A DNA stretch of 64,000 nt from Psychroserpens luteolus (GTDB taxonomy: Bacteria; Bacteroidota; Bacteroidia; Flavobacteriales; Flavobacteriaceae), in assembly GCF_021032705.1 (NCBI RefSeq), contig NZ_JAHVXI010000002.1, forward strand, positions 62,001 to 126,000, read 5' to 3'. Within the stretch, counting starts at the first letter, position 1, and the number at the start of each line of letters is the position of its first letter. The notes below the pieces were generated by a model. It had not been told where the DNA came from. It worked only from the letters and a program-made list of their open reading frames with translations, and made no database searches. Shown one piece after another: positions 43,862-53,474 of the stretch. The position numbers and the translations under genes are program-made.

Positions 43862-44563
43862 TTCATTATAAAATGCAACCGAATGACAAGCAACTATAGC
43901 TGCTGTTTCTGTACGTAGCCTTGTAGAGCCAAGTGTAACAGGGGTGAATTTGTTTTGAAAAGCAAGCTCAATTTCATTTGCGCTAAAATCACCTTCAGGA
44001 CCAATTAAAATAGTTACATGTTCATTAGTTTTTAGCACATGTTTCAAAGCTGTTCTATCTGTATCCTCGCAATGCGCAATAAACCGTTGTCCTTCAAAAT
44101 CTTTAACGATAAACTCTTTAAACGAAATAGCATCATGAAGTTTTGGTGCATAGCAACTTAAAGATTGCTTCATTGCAGACTGTATTATTTTTTCAAAACG
44201 CTCTGGTTTTATAACACGACGTTCACTATTATCACAAAAAACAGGAGTGATGCTGTCTATACCAATTTCAGTAGCTTTTTCTAAAAACCACTCGTAACGA
44301 TCGTTCATTTTGGTAGGCGCAACAGCAAGATGTAGCGTGTATTTCTTTTTTGGTTGCAACTCACAAGATCGAATCAGGGCAATACAATTCTTAATATCGG
44401 AAAGACTAATTTCTGCAGTAAACAAATAGCCTTTGCCATTGGTAATATGTAATGTGTCGCCTACAGATTTGCGCAATACTTTTACAATATGTCTACTTTC
44501 TTCCTTAGAAAAACGTATTTCAGAATCGTCATGAGATAAATCTTGATTGTAAAAGAGCTGCAT
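43856..44563 (-). CDS. rsmE: 16S rRNA (uracil1498-N3)-methyltransferase
   Basis: A 235-residue RsmE, which methylates U1498 in helix 44 of 16S rRNA. A PUA-like N-terminal part (SRHIVKVLRKSVGDTLHITNGKGYLF) leads to a SPOUT domain: KMNDRYEWFLEKATEIGIDSITPVF, RRVIKPERFEKIIQSAMKQS and the knot ILIGPEGDFSANEIELA ... LGSTRLRTETAAIVACHSV. Length fits. Overlaps the start of its neighbour, the parvulin gene, by one base. Confidence 0.96.
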   Translation of the reverse strand: MQLFYNQDLSHDDSEIRFSKEESRHIVKVLRKSVGDTLHITNGKGYLFTAEISLSDIKNCIALIRSCELQPKKKYTLHLAVAPTKMNDRYEWFLEKATEIGIDSITPVFCDNSERRVIKPERFEKIIQSAMKQSLSCYAPKLHDAISFKEFIVKDFEGQRFIAHCEDTDRTALKHVLKTNEHVTILIGPEGDFSANEIELAFQNKFTPVTLGSTRLRTETAAIVACHSVAFYNEL

Positions 44564-45201
44564 TATTTTCTTGGTTCGGTAACTTTTAAGACTTTTACTT
44601 CATCGATAAGCTGTTGCTCTTGCGTCATAACAACAACATAATAGGCCTTAATCTCTGGAATATCAATGGTGAATATATCGTCTGCTACATAATTCCCATT
44701 AACGATTGGCTTTTCAAATTCCGGATGTAGATCCCCTTCCTTAAACCAGCCCATGTCACCACCGCGTTTAGCAGTTTCATCCATAGAATATTGTGACGCT
44801 AAGTCAGTAAACATATAACCTTCACGATATTTAGCCATCACTTTTTTTCGTATCGCGTTAATCTCATCAATAGATTTTTTGTTTCCGTCTAAAAACACCA
44901 CGCTTACTTTGTAATAGGGTATTTTATACTTCTCAATCACTTTATAGTATGTTTTTTGAGGCGCATCTGAGAACGATTTTTTAGCGCCAACGCGCATTCC
45001 AAATATGGCTTCGGCCATACGTGTATGGTGCTTCACTTTATTAAAAACAATCACTTTTCCTTTAGCTTTCTTATTCTTCTCAAAAAATATCGTGACATCA
45101 TCTAATGTTTGAACAGAATCTAAAGATTTTTCGAAATTATCTTGAGCAAAGACAATTGAAACCGATAGGAAAATTAAAGTAGATAGTAAAAATTTAAACA
45201 T
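44563..45201 (-). CDS. Secreted parvulin-type peptidyl-prolyl isomerase
   Basis: A 212-residue exported protein with signal LLSTLIFLSVSIVFAQ. A parvulin domain covers residues ~110-205: FTDLASQYSMDETAKRGGDMGWFKEGDLHPEFEKPIV and the closing GYYVVVMTQEQ-like strand, typical of SurA/PpiC folds helping outer-membrane protein folding. Only one domain is present and the N-terminal part is short. It shares a transcript with rsmE. Confidence 0.88.
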   Translation of the reverse strand: MFKFLLSTLIFLSVSIVFAQDNFEKSLDSVQTLDDVTIFFEKNKKAKGKVIVFNKVKHHTRMAEAIFGMRVGAKKSFSDAPQKTYYKVIEKYKIPYYKVSVVFLDGNKKSIDEINAIRKKVMAKYREGYMFTDLASQYSMDETAKRGGDMGWFKEGDLHPEFEKPIVNGNYVADDIFTIDIPEIKAYYVVVMTQEQQLIDEVKVLKVTEPRK

Positions 45202-45228
45202 AGTTATAGGATGTATTATTTAATGCTT

Positions 45229-45236
45229 CAAATTTA
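45229..45236 (-). promoter_or_regulatory. Probable -7 box for the parvulin-rsmE unit
   Basis: The minus strand reads TAAATTTG, 28 bases before the start at 45201, matching TAnnTTTG. Confidence 0.5.
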
Positions 45237-45311
45237 AAAGGATGAAGACATTGTTAAACACTTTCGTATTGAAGTTTTTAAGAAATGATTGTTTATAACT
45301 CTTAAAACAGT

Positions 45312-45692
45312 TTATCTGACTGCGATCATGCTAATTTCAACATTAACAAACTTAGGCAAATTAGCCACTTCTACAGTTTCACGAGCAGGTGCAGTATTGG
45401 CATCAAAATATTTGGCGTAGACTTCATTGATTTGAGAAAAATTATGCATGTCACTTATAAATATTGAAGTTTTTATGACATTGTCAAAAGTCATTTCTGC
45501 TGCATCTAACACTGCTTTTAAATTTTGCATCACTTGTTCTGTTTCTGCAGAGATAGAATCTAAAACCAATTCACCAGTAGTCACATCAATAGCGATTTGA
45601 CCTGAAGTATATAAGGTGTTCCCTGTTAAAACAGCTTGATTATAAGGCCCAATTGGCGCTGGAGCATTTGGTGTATTTATTATAGTTTTCAT
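45312..45692 (-). CDS. ridA: RidA family reactive-intermediate deaminase
   Basis: A 126-residue RidA, which hydrolyses the 2-aminoacrylate and other enamines released by PLP enzymes. Features: PAPIGPYNQAVLTGNTLYTSGQI (residues 10-32), VDAAEMTFDNVIKTSIFISDM and the active Arg in PARETVEVANLPKFVNVEISMIA. Length and motifs fit. A 17-base gap separates it from the lptD gene upstream, so it may be co-transcribed. Confidence 0.96.
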   Translation of the reverse strand: MKTIINTPNAPAPIGPYNQAVLTGNTLYTSGQIAIDVTTGELVLDSISAETEQVMQNLKAVLDAAEMTFDNVIKTSIFISDMHNFSQINEVYAKYFDANTAPARETVEVANLPKFVNVEISMIAVR

Positions 45693-45709
45693 AATACGTT
45701 GGTTTTATG

Positions 45710-48430
45710 TTATAATTGTTGATCTCGTTGTCTACGTTTATCGTATTTAAGATCTTTAAGCAGATTCGATCGTATACCTATAAAGAAATTCCATGAGTTG
45801 TATTGTCCGAATGGAACCCAAGTGAAGTTCATTCGCCAACTTAATAGATCACGCTCAAAGCGTAATTGTGTTTGAGTAAACCCTTTGTTTACAAAATCAT
45901 AACCTGAGGATGCGCCAACTGCCCAACGTGGAGATAGTTCGATATCACCTGAGAACATCAGAGAGTTGTTTGAAATCCTATTTTGCCTAGCCGAATTGGT
46001 ATAATTAACAGCGTAAGCCAAGCGGAGACTCCAAGGGATCTTATAATTGTAAAATTCTGAAGGTTCCTTCTTTTTGTCTGAACGATCTACATCTGTTAAG
46101 CGCTGATCGGCAAAATCTTGAGGTTTACCAAATAAATCATCTGCTCGTCCACCACTACGCAAAGATTCTTGAATAGCACGATCATCTTCACTGCTACCTT
46201 CATCTTCAAATTGTTTGCTAGAAAGCGAGTAGCTAATGTTAAGGTTGGCTGATGTTAAACGGAATAAGCTCCCACCATTATCAATATTGAATTTATCAAT
46301 TTTTCGATTGTTATTATCCAAAGCATATGGATCTAATACCATTCCAAAGTTAATATTCATCTTATCCTTTAAGATGGTTGTTCCACCAGAAACTCTTAAT
46401 GGACTCCATTGCAACGAATCTCCTGCAAAATTATAAGATGTAGAAAAATTAAGATTATTAAGCAACTTGATCTTTTTAGGTTCTGTTGCTGTGCTATCAC
46501 GATCTCTTACTTTAGCTTCAAAGTTATTACCTATCGAAATTCCCATAGAACTAGAAAAGGTTCTGTTAGGCACACCAAATAAAGCACCTTCAAATCTTGT
46601 GAATTGTTCTCTTTGTACTTCTCCAGCTGTAGTGCCATCGGCATCTACAATCTCGAAAGTGTCATAATACTCGTCAAAAGCCGGATTGATATTATAACTA
46701 ATCGAAGGGCGAATGACATGTCTAACCTGTTGAATTTTTGATGTACTGCCTTCTTTCCCAAACATTCCATATAAAGTAGTTCCGATACTCGCGCTAAAAT
46801 TATAGGTTAGAAAACGATCAAACTGCTTGAGATCTTCAGTTACAATCTCGTCATTCTCTTGGTCATAGAATCGATTAATCGTATTAAGTGTCCAGTTTTC
46901 TTCAAAATTAGCATTTGCACTCATGCTGAAATACTTAAACACTTTAAAGTTGGTCGATACAGGTATAGAATGTACAGCGCCTACACGTGCATCATCGAAC
47001 ATTTCAGATTTAAAGAATAATGAATCTGTTGTTTGTATTCTGTTTTCGCCTCGCACATTATATTGCAAATTTATATTTTGGATAATTCCCTTTTTTGTGC
47101 CTGCTTTTGGTGCAAAAGGAAACACACGACCAACACTAGCCTGAATTGTTGGCAAAGTCATATTAATTTGCTCTGTGTTGGTGTTTTGAGAATGTGTTGC
47201 AGTAACGTTCATGTTCACTTGAGGCTCTCCTGAAAACGTTTTTGAATATGAAATCGATGATGCTAAAGTGTTATTTTGAGTGTTTGATAAATTAAGCTGA
47301 TTAATGGATTGTCTGTAATACTGACTACTACCTAGGTTTACCGATGCCGAAAAACGCGAGTTGGGATTTGCTTTTGCATCTTGATTGTGAGACCATCTGA
47401 TGTTATAAATGGTAGATTTTGCAAAATCTGGAAACCCACGTTCACTATTGATTAGGTTTTCAAATCTAAAACTTAGAGTTCCTCTAAATTTATAACGCAA
47501 GGCGTAATTGCTTTCTAAACGCAAACCATAACTACCATTAGTATAATAATCTCCCAAAACAGCTAGATCTAGATAATCACTTATAGCAAAATAGTAACCA
47601 CCATTTTGCAAAAAATAACCTCTGTCATTACCAAGGTCTTGACCAGGAGTTGGCATGATGACACCAGACGTTTGTTTTTTTGTCATTGGGAAATACGCAA
47701 AAGGCAATCCAATTGGAGTAGGGACATCATAGATAAATAAATTGGTCACACCAGTGACTACTTTTACACCAGGAACAACTTTTGCAGTTCGCATCAAGAA
47801 ATAGTATTCTGGATCGTCTAAATTTTCTGAGGTCGTAAATTTTCCATTTTTTATAAAGAGTATTGAATCATTCTCCCTTTTCGTTTTTTCGGCCATGATG
47901 ACGCCTTCGCCATATTCAGTCTTAGAATTAAATATAATGGCCTTTTTCGTGACTGTATGAAATATAATAGAATCGGGCTCTACAACACTTTGACCTTGTG
48001 TGAACACAGGCGCTTGGGTATATACACCAGCAGAATCTTTTAATCGTCCTGCATAAACCAAATTTTTTCCATGATCAATGACAATAATACCAGCTTTGAT
48101 ATTCATGTCTGTGTAGTTTACTTCGGCTTCGTTATAAAGGGTGGTTCTATTTTCTCTTTGATTAAGTCTTACGTAGTCTTTGGCTTTATAATTTACGATG
48201 CCAGTAAGGACTTCTTTTTTCTTTGGAACCGAATCATTTTTTACGCTATCCTGTTCCTTAATATTAAGTGGTTTTGGCAATAAAGTATCTACAGAAACCG
48301 TAACTGTGTCTTTTTCAGTTTTTGGTTTTATAGGGTCCTTCGTATTTGGCAACTCTTGTGCAAAGCAAAACATGTTAATAAACATGGTAAAACTTAGGGT
48401 AAAAAGTATGTGTAAGCTTTTTGTACGCAA
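45710..48430 (-). CDS. lptD: LPS-assembly protein LptD (Bacteroidota form)
   Basis: A ~900-residue outer-membrane protein. A signal peptide (SLHILFTLSFTMFINMFCFAQ), a Pro/Lys-rich linker, an OstA-like N-terminal domain (TLYNEAEVNYTDMNIKAGIIVID, KNLVYAGRLKD, FNSKTEYGEGVIMAEKTKREND) and a large C-terminal barrel (VPTPIGLPFAYFPMTKKQTSGVIMPTPG, DYYTNGSYGLRLESNYALRYK) are visible. The reading frame is open from an ATG at 48481, but the likely promoter box at 48479-48486 puts the transcript start near 48472, so the TTG at 48430 is a better start. It inserts LPS in the outer leaflet with LptE. Confidence 0.92.
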   Translation of the reverse strand: MRTKSLHILFTLSFTMFINMFCFAQELPNTKDPIKPKTEKDTVTVSVDTLLPKPLNIKEQDSVKNDSVPKKKEVLTGIVNYKAKDYVRLNQRENRTTLYNEAEVNYTDMNIKAGIIVIDHGKNLVYAGRLKDSAGVYTQAPVFTQGQSVVEPDSIIFHTVTKKAIIFNSKTEYGEGVIMAEKTKRENDSILFIKNGKFTTSENLDDPEYYFLMRTAKVVPGVKVVTGVTNLFIYDVPTPIGLPFAYFPMTKKQTSGVIMPTPGQDLGNDRGYFLQNGGYYFAISDYLDLAVLGDYYTNGSYGLRLESNYALRYKFRGTLSFRFENLINSERGFPDFAKSTIYNIRWSHNQDAKANPNSRFSASVNLGSSQYYRQSINQLNLSNTQNNTLASSISYSKTFSGEPQVNMNVTATHSQNTNTEQINMTLPTIQASVGRVFPFAPKAGTKKGIIQNINLQYNVRGENRIQTTDSLFFKSEMFDDARVGAVHSIPVSTNFKVFKYFSMSANANFEENWTLNTINRFYDQENDEIVTEDLKQFDRFLTYNFSASIGTTLYGMFGKEGSTSKIQQVRHVIRPSISYNINPAFDEYYDTFEIVDADGTTAGEVQREQFTRFEGALFGVPNRTFSSSMGISIGNNFEAKVRDRDSTATEPKKIKLLNNLNFSTSYNFAGDSLQWSPLRVSGGTTILKDKMNINFGMVLDPYALDNNNRKIDKFNIDNGGSLFRLTSANLNISYSLSSKQFEDEGSSEDDRAIQESLRSGGRADDLFGKPQDFADQRLTDVDRSDKKKEPSEFYNYKIPWSLRLAYAVNYTNSARQNRISNNSLMFSGDIELSPRWAVGASSGYDFVNKGFTQTQLRFERDLLSWRMNFTWVPFGQYNSWNFFIGIRSNLLKDLKYDKRRQRDQQL

Positions 48431-48478
48431 TGCTTTTAAATGTATTTTTGCTAAAGTATGGCTCGGTTTTTGAATTGC

Positions 48479-48486
48479 CAAAATTA
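48479..48486 (-). promoter_or_regulatory. Probable -7 box for lptD
   Basis: The minus strand reads TAATTTTG, matching TAnnTTTG. It overlaps the ATG at 48481, so the true start is downstream. Confidence 0.4.
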
Positions 48487-48604
48487 CATATATTTTTTAT
48501 GATTAATTTATAATTCAATTAATTTATCAAAAGTATTCAAAGCTTATCAAACCTAGGTATTTGAAGACTTAAAATAAACCGAGTTGATTAAACGTTAAAC
48601 ACGT

Positions 48605-49723
48605 ATGAAAACGATAACACATTATATATTCGTATTGGTAGCCTTTTTATTTACCAGTATTTTAACATCTGCTCATGCATTACAGAAAGATCCAGATAAA
48701 TTTGTGGTCGTTTTAGATGCAGGTCACGGCGGTCATGATTCTGGAAACTTGGGTAGTGGTTACAAGGAAAAGGATATCGCCTTAAAGATTATTCTTCAAA
48801 TAGGTAAAGCTTTAGAAAAGAATGATGACATTAAAGTTATCTATACAAGAAAGAAGGATGTTTTCGTGACCTTGAGAGGTCGCGCAAAGATAGCCAATGA
48901 TGCAGATGCCGATTTATTTGTATCAGTGCATTGTAATGCGCATAATTCTTCTGCCAATGGAACCGAAACATTTGTTTTAGGACTCCATGCGAATCAGCGT
49001 AATTTTGAAATTGCAAAAAAGGAGAATGAAGTAATTTTCTTAGAAGCAGATTATGAACAGCACTATGAAGGATTTGATCCTAATTCGCCAGAATCGTTTA
49101 TCACCTTAAGTCTTTTACAAGAAGACTATTTAGATCAAAGTATTAGATTGGCTAGATATATCGAAGACAATTTCAAATCGCAACAAAAACGTAAGAGTAG
49201 AGGTGTAAAGCAAGCTGGGTTTTGGGTATTGCACAATACGTATATGCCAAGTGTTTTAGTAGAGACAGGGTTTTTAACTTATAAAAAAGAAGGATCGTAT
49301 TTGAACTCTAAGAACGGACAGTCAAAAATGTCTAAGTCTATTACAGATGCTATTTTGGATTATAAAAAGCAACTAGATCTTAATGTAGGCGAAAATATAT
49401 ATCAAGACACTGGCACAACGATTACAGAGGTAGAGCCGCAAATTATCGACAATGTGGTGTTTAAAGTTCAAATTGCAGCAAGCTCTAAAGAATTAGCACC
49501 AAAGTCTTACAATTTTAAAGGATTGCCAGAAATCTCTAGAGAGAAAGTAGGTAATATTTACAAGTATTTTTATGGATATACTTCAGATTATAGTAAGATA
49601 AAGCAATTTCAATCTGAAGCCAAAGCAAAAGGATATGACGACTGTTTTGTTGTCGCTTACCAAGATGGAAATAAAATAGATGTTACCGAAGCATTAAAAT
49701 CTGCATCTAATCCGAAGGATTAA
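48605..49723 (+). CDS. N-acetylmuramoyl-L-alanine amidase with C-terminal SPOR-like domain
   Basis: A 372-residue exported amidase_3 (AmiC type), signal ending HALQ. Zinc site: VVLDAGHGGHDSG (His ~42), YKEKDIALK (Glu ~55), VSVHCNAH (His ~109), and the catalytic Glu in SVLVETGFLT (~220). The C-terminal part (FKVQIAASSKELAP ... SDYSKIKQFQSEAKAKGYDDCFVVAY) is a SPOR-like peptidoglycan binder. It cuts stem peptides during cell separation. A 19-base sequence repeats across its stop codon (49693-49711 and 49719-49737). Confidence 0.95.
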   Translation: MKTITHYIFVLVAFLFTSILTSAHALQKDPDKFVVVLDAGHGGHDSGNLGSGYKEKDIALKIILQIGKALEKNDDIKVIYTRKKDVFVTLRGRAKIANDADADLFVSVHCNAHNSSANGTETFVLGLHANQRNFEIAKKENEVIFLEADYEQHYEGFDPNSPESFITLSLLQEDYLDQSIRLARYIEDNFKSQQKRKSRGVKQAGFWVLHNTYMPSVLVETGFLTYKKEGSYLNSKNGQSKMSKSITDAILDYKKQLDLNVGENIYQDTGTTITEVEPQIIDNVVFKVQIAASSKELAPKSYNFKGLPEISREKVGNIYKYFYGYTSDYSKIKQFQSEAKAKGYDDCFVVAYQDGNKIDVTEALKSASNPKD

Positions 49724-49794
49724 AATCTGCATCTAATTAGAAACATTCTTTATATATTTATCACTAATTTTGTTTTAACCCAAAATTGTAAACT

Positions 49795-50736
49795 TTGAAA
49801 ATTTCAAGAGAAGTAAAAACAGCTGTACTCGTGCTTTCGGGTATTATATTATTGATATTTTTATTCAATTATCTTAAAGGTGAAAATCTTTTTGAATCTC
49901 CTAACACCTATTATACAGAGTTTGACTATAATGCATTAAGTACATCATCTCCAGTGACTGTGAGAGGTAATACTGTAGGTAAAATTAAAAAAATCTCTTA
50001 TGATTTTGATACAGGTAAAACCAGAGTTGCATTTACAGTAGACGATAAATTAACATTCTCTAAGCAAAGTAAAATTAGATTGTATCAAACCGGAATTATG
50101 GGAGGTAATGCACTAGCGGTTATTATCAGCCAGGAAGGAGAAGTTGCTAAACCTGGAGATTTCCTTCAATCTGAAATTAAAGAAGGCTTGGTTCAAAATC
50201 TAACAGATAATTTTGAAGGTGTAAGCGGAAGCCTTGGTTCTACGTTGAAATCGGCAGATACACTACTAGTAAGCCTAAATAATCTTGTTGAAGACGAATC
50301 TGAGGATGGTATCAAAAATGCTATAAAAGAACTTAATGCTACCATGAAATCGTTTAAATCGGTAGCTTATTCTATAAGTGTCTTAGTCGATAAAAATGAT
50401 GATAAGATCGCTGCTGTATTGACAAATTTTGATTCTATAACTAAAAGTTTGTCTGTTATTACGTCCGACTTAAAAAACGTCAAGTTTTCAGAAACTGTTG
50501 CCAAATTGGATGAGACTTTATCTTCGGTTAATACGCTAATGACAAGTATTCAAAATGGAGATGGCACCATAGGCAAGTTATTAAAAGATGAAGGCTTGTA
50601 TGATAATCTCGAGGCAGCATCTAAAGAAATGGAAGAACTCTTAAGAGATATTAAATTGCATCCTGCACGTTACAGACGTATTCTGTCGAAAAAAGAAATA
50701 CCATACACACCGCCTAGCGAAGACCAAAAAAACTAA
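49795..50736 (+). CDS. MlaD family (MCE) protein
   Basis: A 313-residue protein that starts at TTG with the usual KISREVKTAVLVLSGIILLIFLFNYLKG helix. An MCE domain follows (YYTEFDYNALSTSSPVTVRGNTVGKIKKISYD, IMGGNALAVII), then a coiled coil to the end (LKSADTLLVSLNNLVEDES ... LLKDEGLYDNLEAASKEMEEL). It is the periplasmic lipid-carrying part of an Mla-like ABC system, whose ATPase and permease are not in this window. Confidence 0.93.
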   Translation: MKISREVKTAVLVLSGIILLIFLFNYLKGENLFESPNTYYTEFDYNALSTSSPVTVRGNTVGKIKKISYDFDTGKTRVAFTVDDKLTFSKQSKIRLYQTGIMGGNALAVIISQEGEVAKPGDFLQSEIKEGLVQNLTDNFEGVSGSLGSTLKSADTLLVSLNNLVEDESEDGIKNAIKELNATMKSFKSVAYSISVLVDKNDDKIAAVLTNFDSITKSLSVITSDLKNVKFSETVAKLDETLSSVNTLMTSIQNGDGTIGKLLKDEGLYDNLEAASKEMEELLRDIKLHPARYRRILSKKEIPYTPPSEDQKN

Positions 50737-50743
50737 CCATAAT

Positions 50744-52051
50744 ATGGACTACTTACCACAAATATTATTTGCTATAGCACTTGTCGCTGGCATAGGATAT
50801 TTTGCAAGAAATGTTAAAAAACTGATGCGAAACATAAAACTTGGTCGCGATGTTGATGTTAGTGATAATAAGTCACAGCGCTGGAAGAACATGACCATGA
50901 TCGCCCTTGGACAAAGTAAAATGGTAAAACGCCCAATTGCAGGATTACTTCATGTCATCGTTTATGTTGGTTTTGTAGTAATCAATATTGAAGTTCTAGA
51001 AATTATTATTGACGGATTAACAGGTAAACACCGTATATTTTCATCTGCTGGAGCTATTTATGGATTCCTTATTGGGACTTTTGAGATTCTGGCTGTATTG
51101 GTTTTTGTATCTGTTATTGTATTCTGGCTACGCCGAAATGTCATCAAACTTAAGCGATTTTTAAGTTCTGAAATGAAAGGTTGGCCTAAGAGCGATGGTA
51201 ATATGATTCTTTATTTTGAAATGGTATTAATGACCTTATTTTTGGTTATGAATGCCACCGATTTGAAATTTCAAGCGATGGATTCTGGAAATATTATCAG
51301 TCAGCACATAACACCTTGGTTTAGCAATTTTTCAGGACACAGCATTCATCTTATCGAAAGAACTGCTTGGTGGCTGCATATACTAGGAATTCTTATATTT
51401 TTAAATTACTTATACTTTTCTAAGCATTTGCATATTCTTTTAGCATTCCCAAATACCTACTACGGAAAATTAACACCAAAAGGACAATTTGAGAATAATG
51501 AAGCTGTGACTAAAGAAGTAAAAATGATGATGGATCCAAATGTTGATCCATTTGCGGCACCACCTGAAGACGCAGAAGCTGCTGTTCCTGCTAAATTTGG
51601 AGCAAGTGATGTTAAGGATCTCAGCTGGGTTAATTTACTTAATGCTTATACGTGTACAGAATGCGGACGTTGTACTAGTGAGTGCCCTGCCAACCAAACA
51701 GGTAAGAAATTATCACCTCGTAAAATTATGATGGATACGCGTGATCGTCTTGAGGAAGTAGGGAAAAACATAGATGCAAACAAAGGAGAATTTAAAGATG
51801 ATGGTAAGCAATTACTCGGTGATTATATTACCAACGAAGAGCTTTGGGCGTGTACCAGTTGTAATGCTTGTGTTGAAGCTTGTCCAGTAAGTATCGACCC
51901 CTTGAACATCATTATGCAAATGCGTCAATATCTAGTAATGGAGCAAAGTGCTGCGCCAATGGAACTCAACAATATGATGACCAATATAGAGAATAACGGA
52001 GCGCCTTGGCCATACAATCAAATGGATCGTTTAAACTGGAAAGATGAATAA
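50744..52051 (+). CDS. Membrane 4Fe-4S ferredoxin-type protein (NarI/GlpC-like)
   Basis: A 435-residue protein with five to six membrane segments in residues 1-240, with several His that may bind heme, and two 4Fe-4S motifs: CTECGRCTSECPANQ and, later, CTSCNACVEACPVSI. It fits the membrane arm of heterodisulfide-reductase-like / quinone-linked electron transfer complexes, the partner being the CCG-domain protein at 52475. Substrate unknown. Confidence 0.9.
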   Translation: MDYLPQILFAIALVAGIGYFARNVKKLMRNIKLGRDVDVSDNKSQRWKNMTMIALGQSKMVKRPIAGLLHVIVYVGFVVINIEVLEIIIDGLTGKHRIFSSAGAIYGFLIGTFEILAVLVFVSVIVFWLRRNVIKLKRFLSSEMKGWPKSDGNMILYFEMVLMTLFLVMNATDLKFQAMDSGNIISQHITPWFSNFSGHSIHLIERTAWWLHILGILIFLNYLYFSKHLHILLAFPNTYYGKLTPKGQFENNEAVTKEVKMMMDPNVDPFAAPPEDAEAAVPAKFGASDVKDLSWVNLLNAYTCTECGRCTSECPANQTGKKLSPRKIMMDTRDRLEEVGKNIDANKGEFKDDGKQLLGDYITNEELWACTSCNACVEACPVSIDPLNIIMQMRQYLVMEQSAAPMELNNMMTNIENNGAPWPYNQMDRLNWKDE

Positions 52052-52053
52052 AC

Positions 52054-52392
52054 ATGAGTGTTTTTCTGTGGAAATATAAATACATTCTTACAGCTATACT
52101 TTGTTTTTATAGTGCACTACTTAGTGCGCAATCTTATGCTAAAGACTCATTACAAATTAAATCGTATACACTTATTGAATACCGAAATAATGAAGTTAAA
52201 GAAATTAAGCTTTTAAAAGTATTGTGTGATTATTGTACAGATTATCAAAAGCAAATTATTGGAGAGGAAGCAAAACGCAGAGCATATCTCGAACGTTTAG
52301 ATCCGAAAAATAGATTAAAAGAAGGTCAAAAAAAATTGGCCATTTATATAAGAATAGCAAAAAAAGATTTTGCTGAAATTAAAGAACATTAA
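52054..52392 (+). CDS. Unrecognised exported protein between the Fe-S genes
   Basis: A 112-residue protein with a signal peptide (ILTAILCFYSALLSAQ). The mature part is basic and charged, with one CDYC pair (~68-71) and a helical tail (EEAKRRAYLERLDPKNRLKEGQKKLAIYIRIAKKDF). No family is known to me. Two bases separate it from the first Fe-S gene and 82 from the second. Role unknown; the Cys pair makes a redox or metal link possible. Confidence 0.6.
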   Translation: MSVFLWKYKYILTAILCFYSALLSAQSYAKDSLQIKSYTLIEYRNNEVKEIKLLKVLCDYCTDYQKQIIGEEAKRRAYLERLDPKNRLKEGQKKLAIYIRIAKKDFAEIKEH

Positions 52393-52474
52393 GTAGAACT
52401 GGTTTTACAGATTTAGTAAAAGTGACTATAGGCTTATATAGATAATAGTCATCAGTTTTCAAAAATATAAGTAT

Positions 52475-53266
52475 ATGAGCGAATTACTCAAAGTGCCAAC
52501 AATGGCAGAATTTATGGCAGCTGGAAAACAACCTGAAGTATTATTTTGGGTTGGATGCGCTGGGAGCTTTGACGATAGAGCAAAAAAGATCACAAAGGCA
52601 TTTGTAAAACTACTCAATAAAGCAAATGTTGAATTTGCAGTTTTAGGAACAGAGGAAAGTTGTACAGGAGATCCTGCTAAACGTTCTGGTAATGAGTTTT
52701 TGTTTCAAATGCAGGCCGTGACCAATATTGAGGTGATGAATGCTTATGAAATAAAGAAAATTGTTACTGCATGTCCGCATTGTTTTAATACAATTAAAAA
52801 TGAATACCCAGAATTAGGTGGTAATTATGAAGTAATGCATCATACCCAGTTTTTAAAATCGCTCCTCGCCGAAGGTCGTTTAACGATAGAAGGCGGACAA
52901 TATAAAGGGAAGCGCATTACATTTCATGATCCATGTTACTTAGGTCGTGCCAATCAAGTTTATGAAGCGCCACGTGATTTAATACGTAAATTAGATGCGG
53001 AGCTTGTAGAAATGAAAAGTTGCAAATCAAGAGGTTTATGTTGTGGAGCAGGAGGTGCGCAGATGTTTAAAGAGCCTGAAAAAGGAAATAAAGACGTGAA
53101 CATCGAAAGAACTGAGCAAGCTTTAGAAACAAAACCTCAGATTATTGCTGCTGGTTGTCCATTTTGTAATACGATGATGACCGATGGCGTAAAGAATAAA
53201 GAAAAAGAAAATGATATTGCTGTTATGGATATCGCAGAACTTATCGCTAATGCTCAAGACCTATAA
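52475..53266 (+). CDS. CCG-domain Fe-S oxidoreductase subunit
   Basis: A 263-residue protein with two CCG domains as in heterodisulfide reductase B and GlpC/LldE: VGCAGSFDDRAKKITKAF, CPHCFNTIKNEYPEL, DPCYLGRANQVYEAPRDLI with GLCCGAGGAQMF, and AAGCPFCNTMMTDG. These sites bind non-cubane 4Fe-4S clusters. It works with the membrane Fe-S protein upstream, taking electrons to or from the quinone pool; the donor is unknown. Confidence 0.92.
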   Translation: MSELLKVPTMAEFMAAGKQPEVLFWVGCAGSFDDRAKKITKAFVKLLNKANVEFAVLGTEESCTGDPAKRSGNEFLFQMQAVTNIEVMNAYEIKKIVTACPHCFNTIKNEYPELGGNYEVMHHTQFLKSLLAEGRLTIEGGQYKGKRITFHDPCYLGRANQVYEAPRDLIRKLDAELVEMKSCKSRGLCCGAGGAQMFKEPEKGNKDVNIERTEQALETKPQIIAAGCPFCNTMMTDGVKNKEKENDIAVMDIAELIANAQDL

Positions 53267-53269
53267 CCT

Positions 53270-53467
53270 ATGGCAGAAATAAATAAAAAACGCGTTGTTG
53301 TTGCTGCATTAATTGGCGGACTCGTATTTTGCGGAATTGTAACCGTATTCGATTATCTCTTAGGTAGAGGTTTTGAATGGGGAAGAATGGCTTTCTACTT
53401 TCCTTTTGCTGTTGTTATGTATGGCTTCTTAACCTATAGAGCATTGAAGAAGCAGCAGAAAAAATAA
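53270..53467 (+). CDS. Small membrane protein
   Basis: A 65-residue protein with two membrane segments (VVVAALIGGLVFCGIVTVF and MAFYFPFAVVMYGFLTYRAL) and a Lys-rich end. It starts three bases after the CCG gene and is in the same run of plus-strand genes. No known family. Confidence 0.6.
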   Translation: MAEINKKRVVVAALIGGLVFCGIVTVFDYLLGRGFEWGRMAFYFPFAVVMYGFLTYRALKKQQKK

Positions 53468-53474
53468 CTATTCT

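Noticed and set aside
48430-48481. ATG at 48481 as start of LptD
   Set aside because: It overlaps a good -7 box, and the extra residues lie before a normal signal peptide. The TTG at 48430 is preferred, though not proved.
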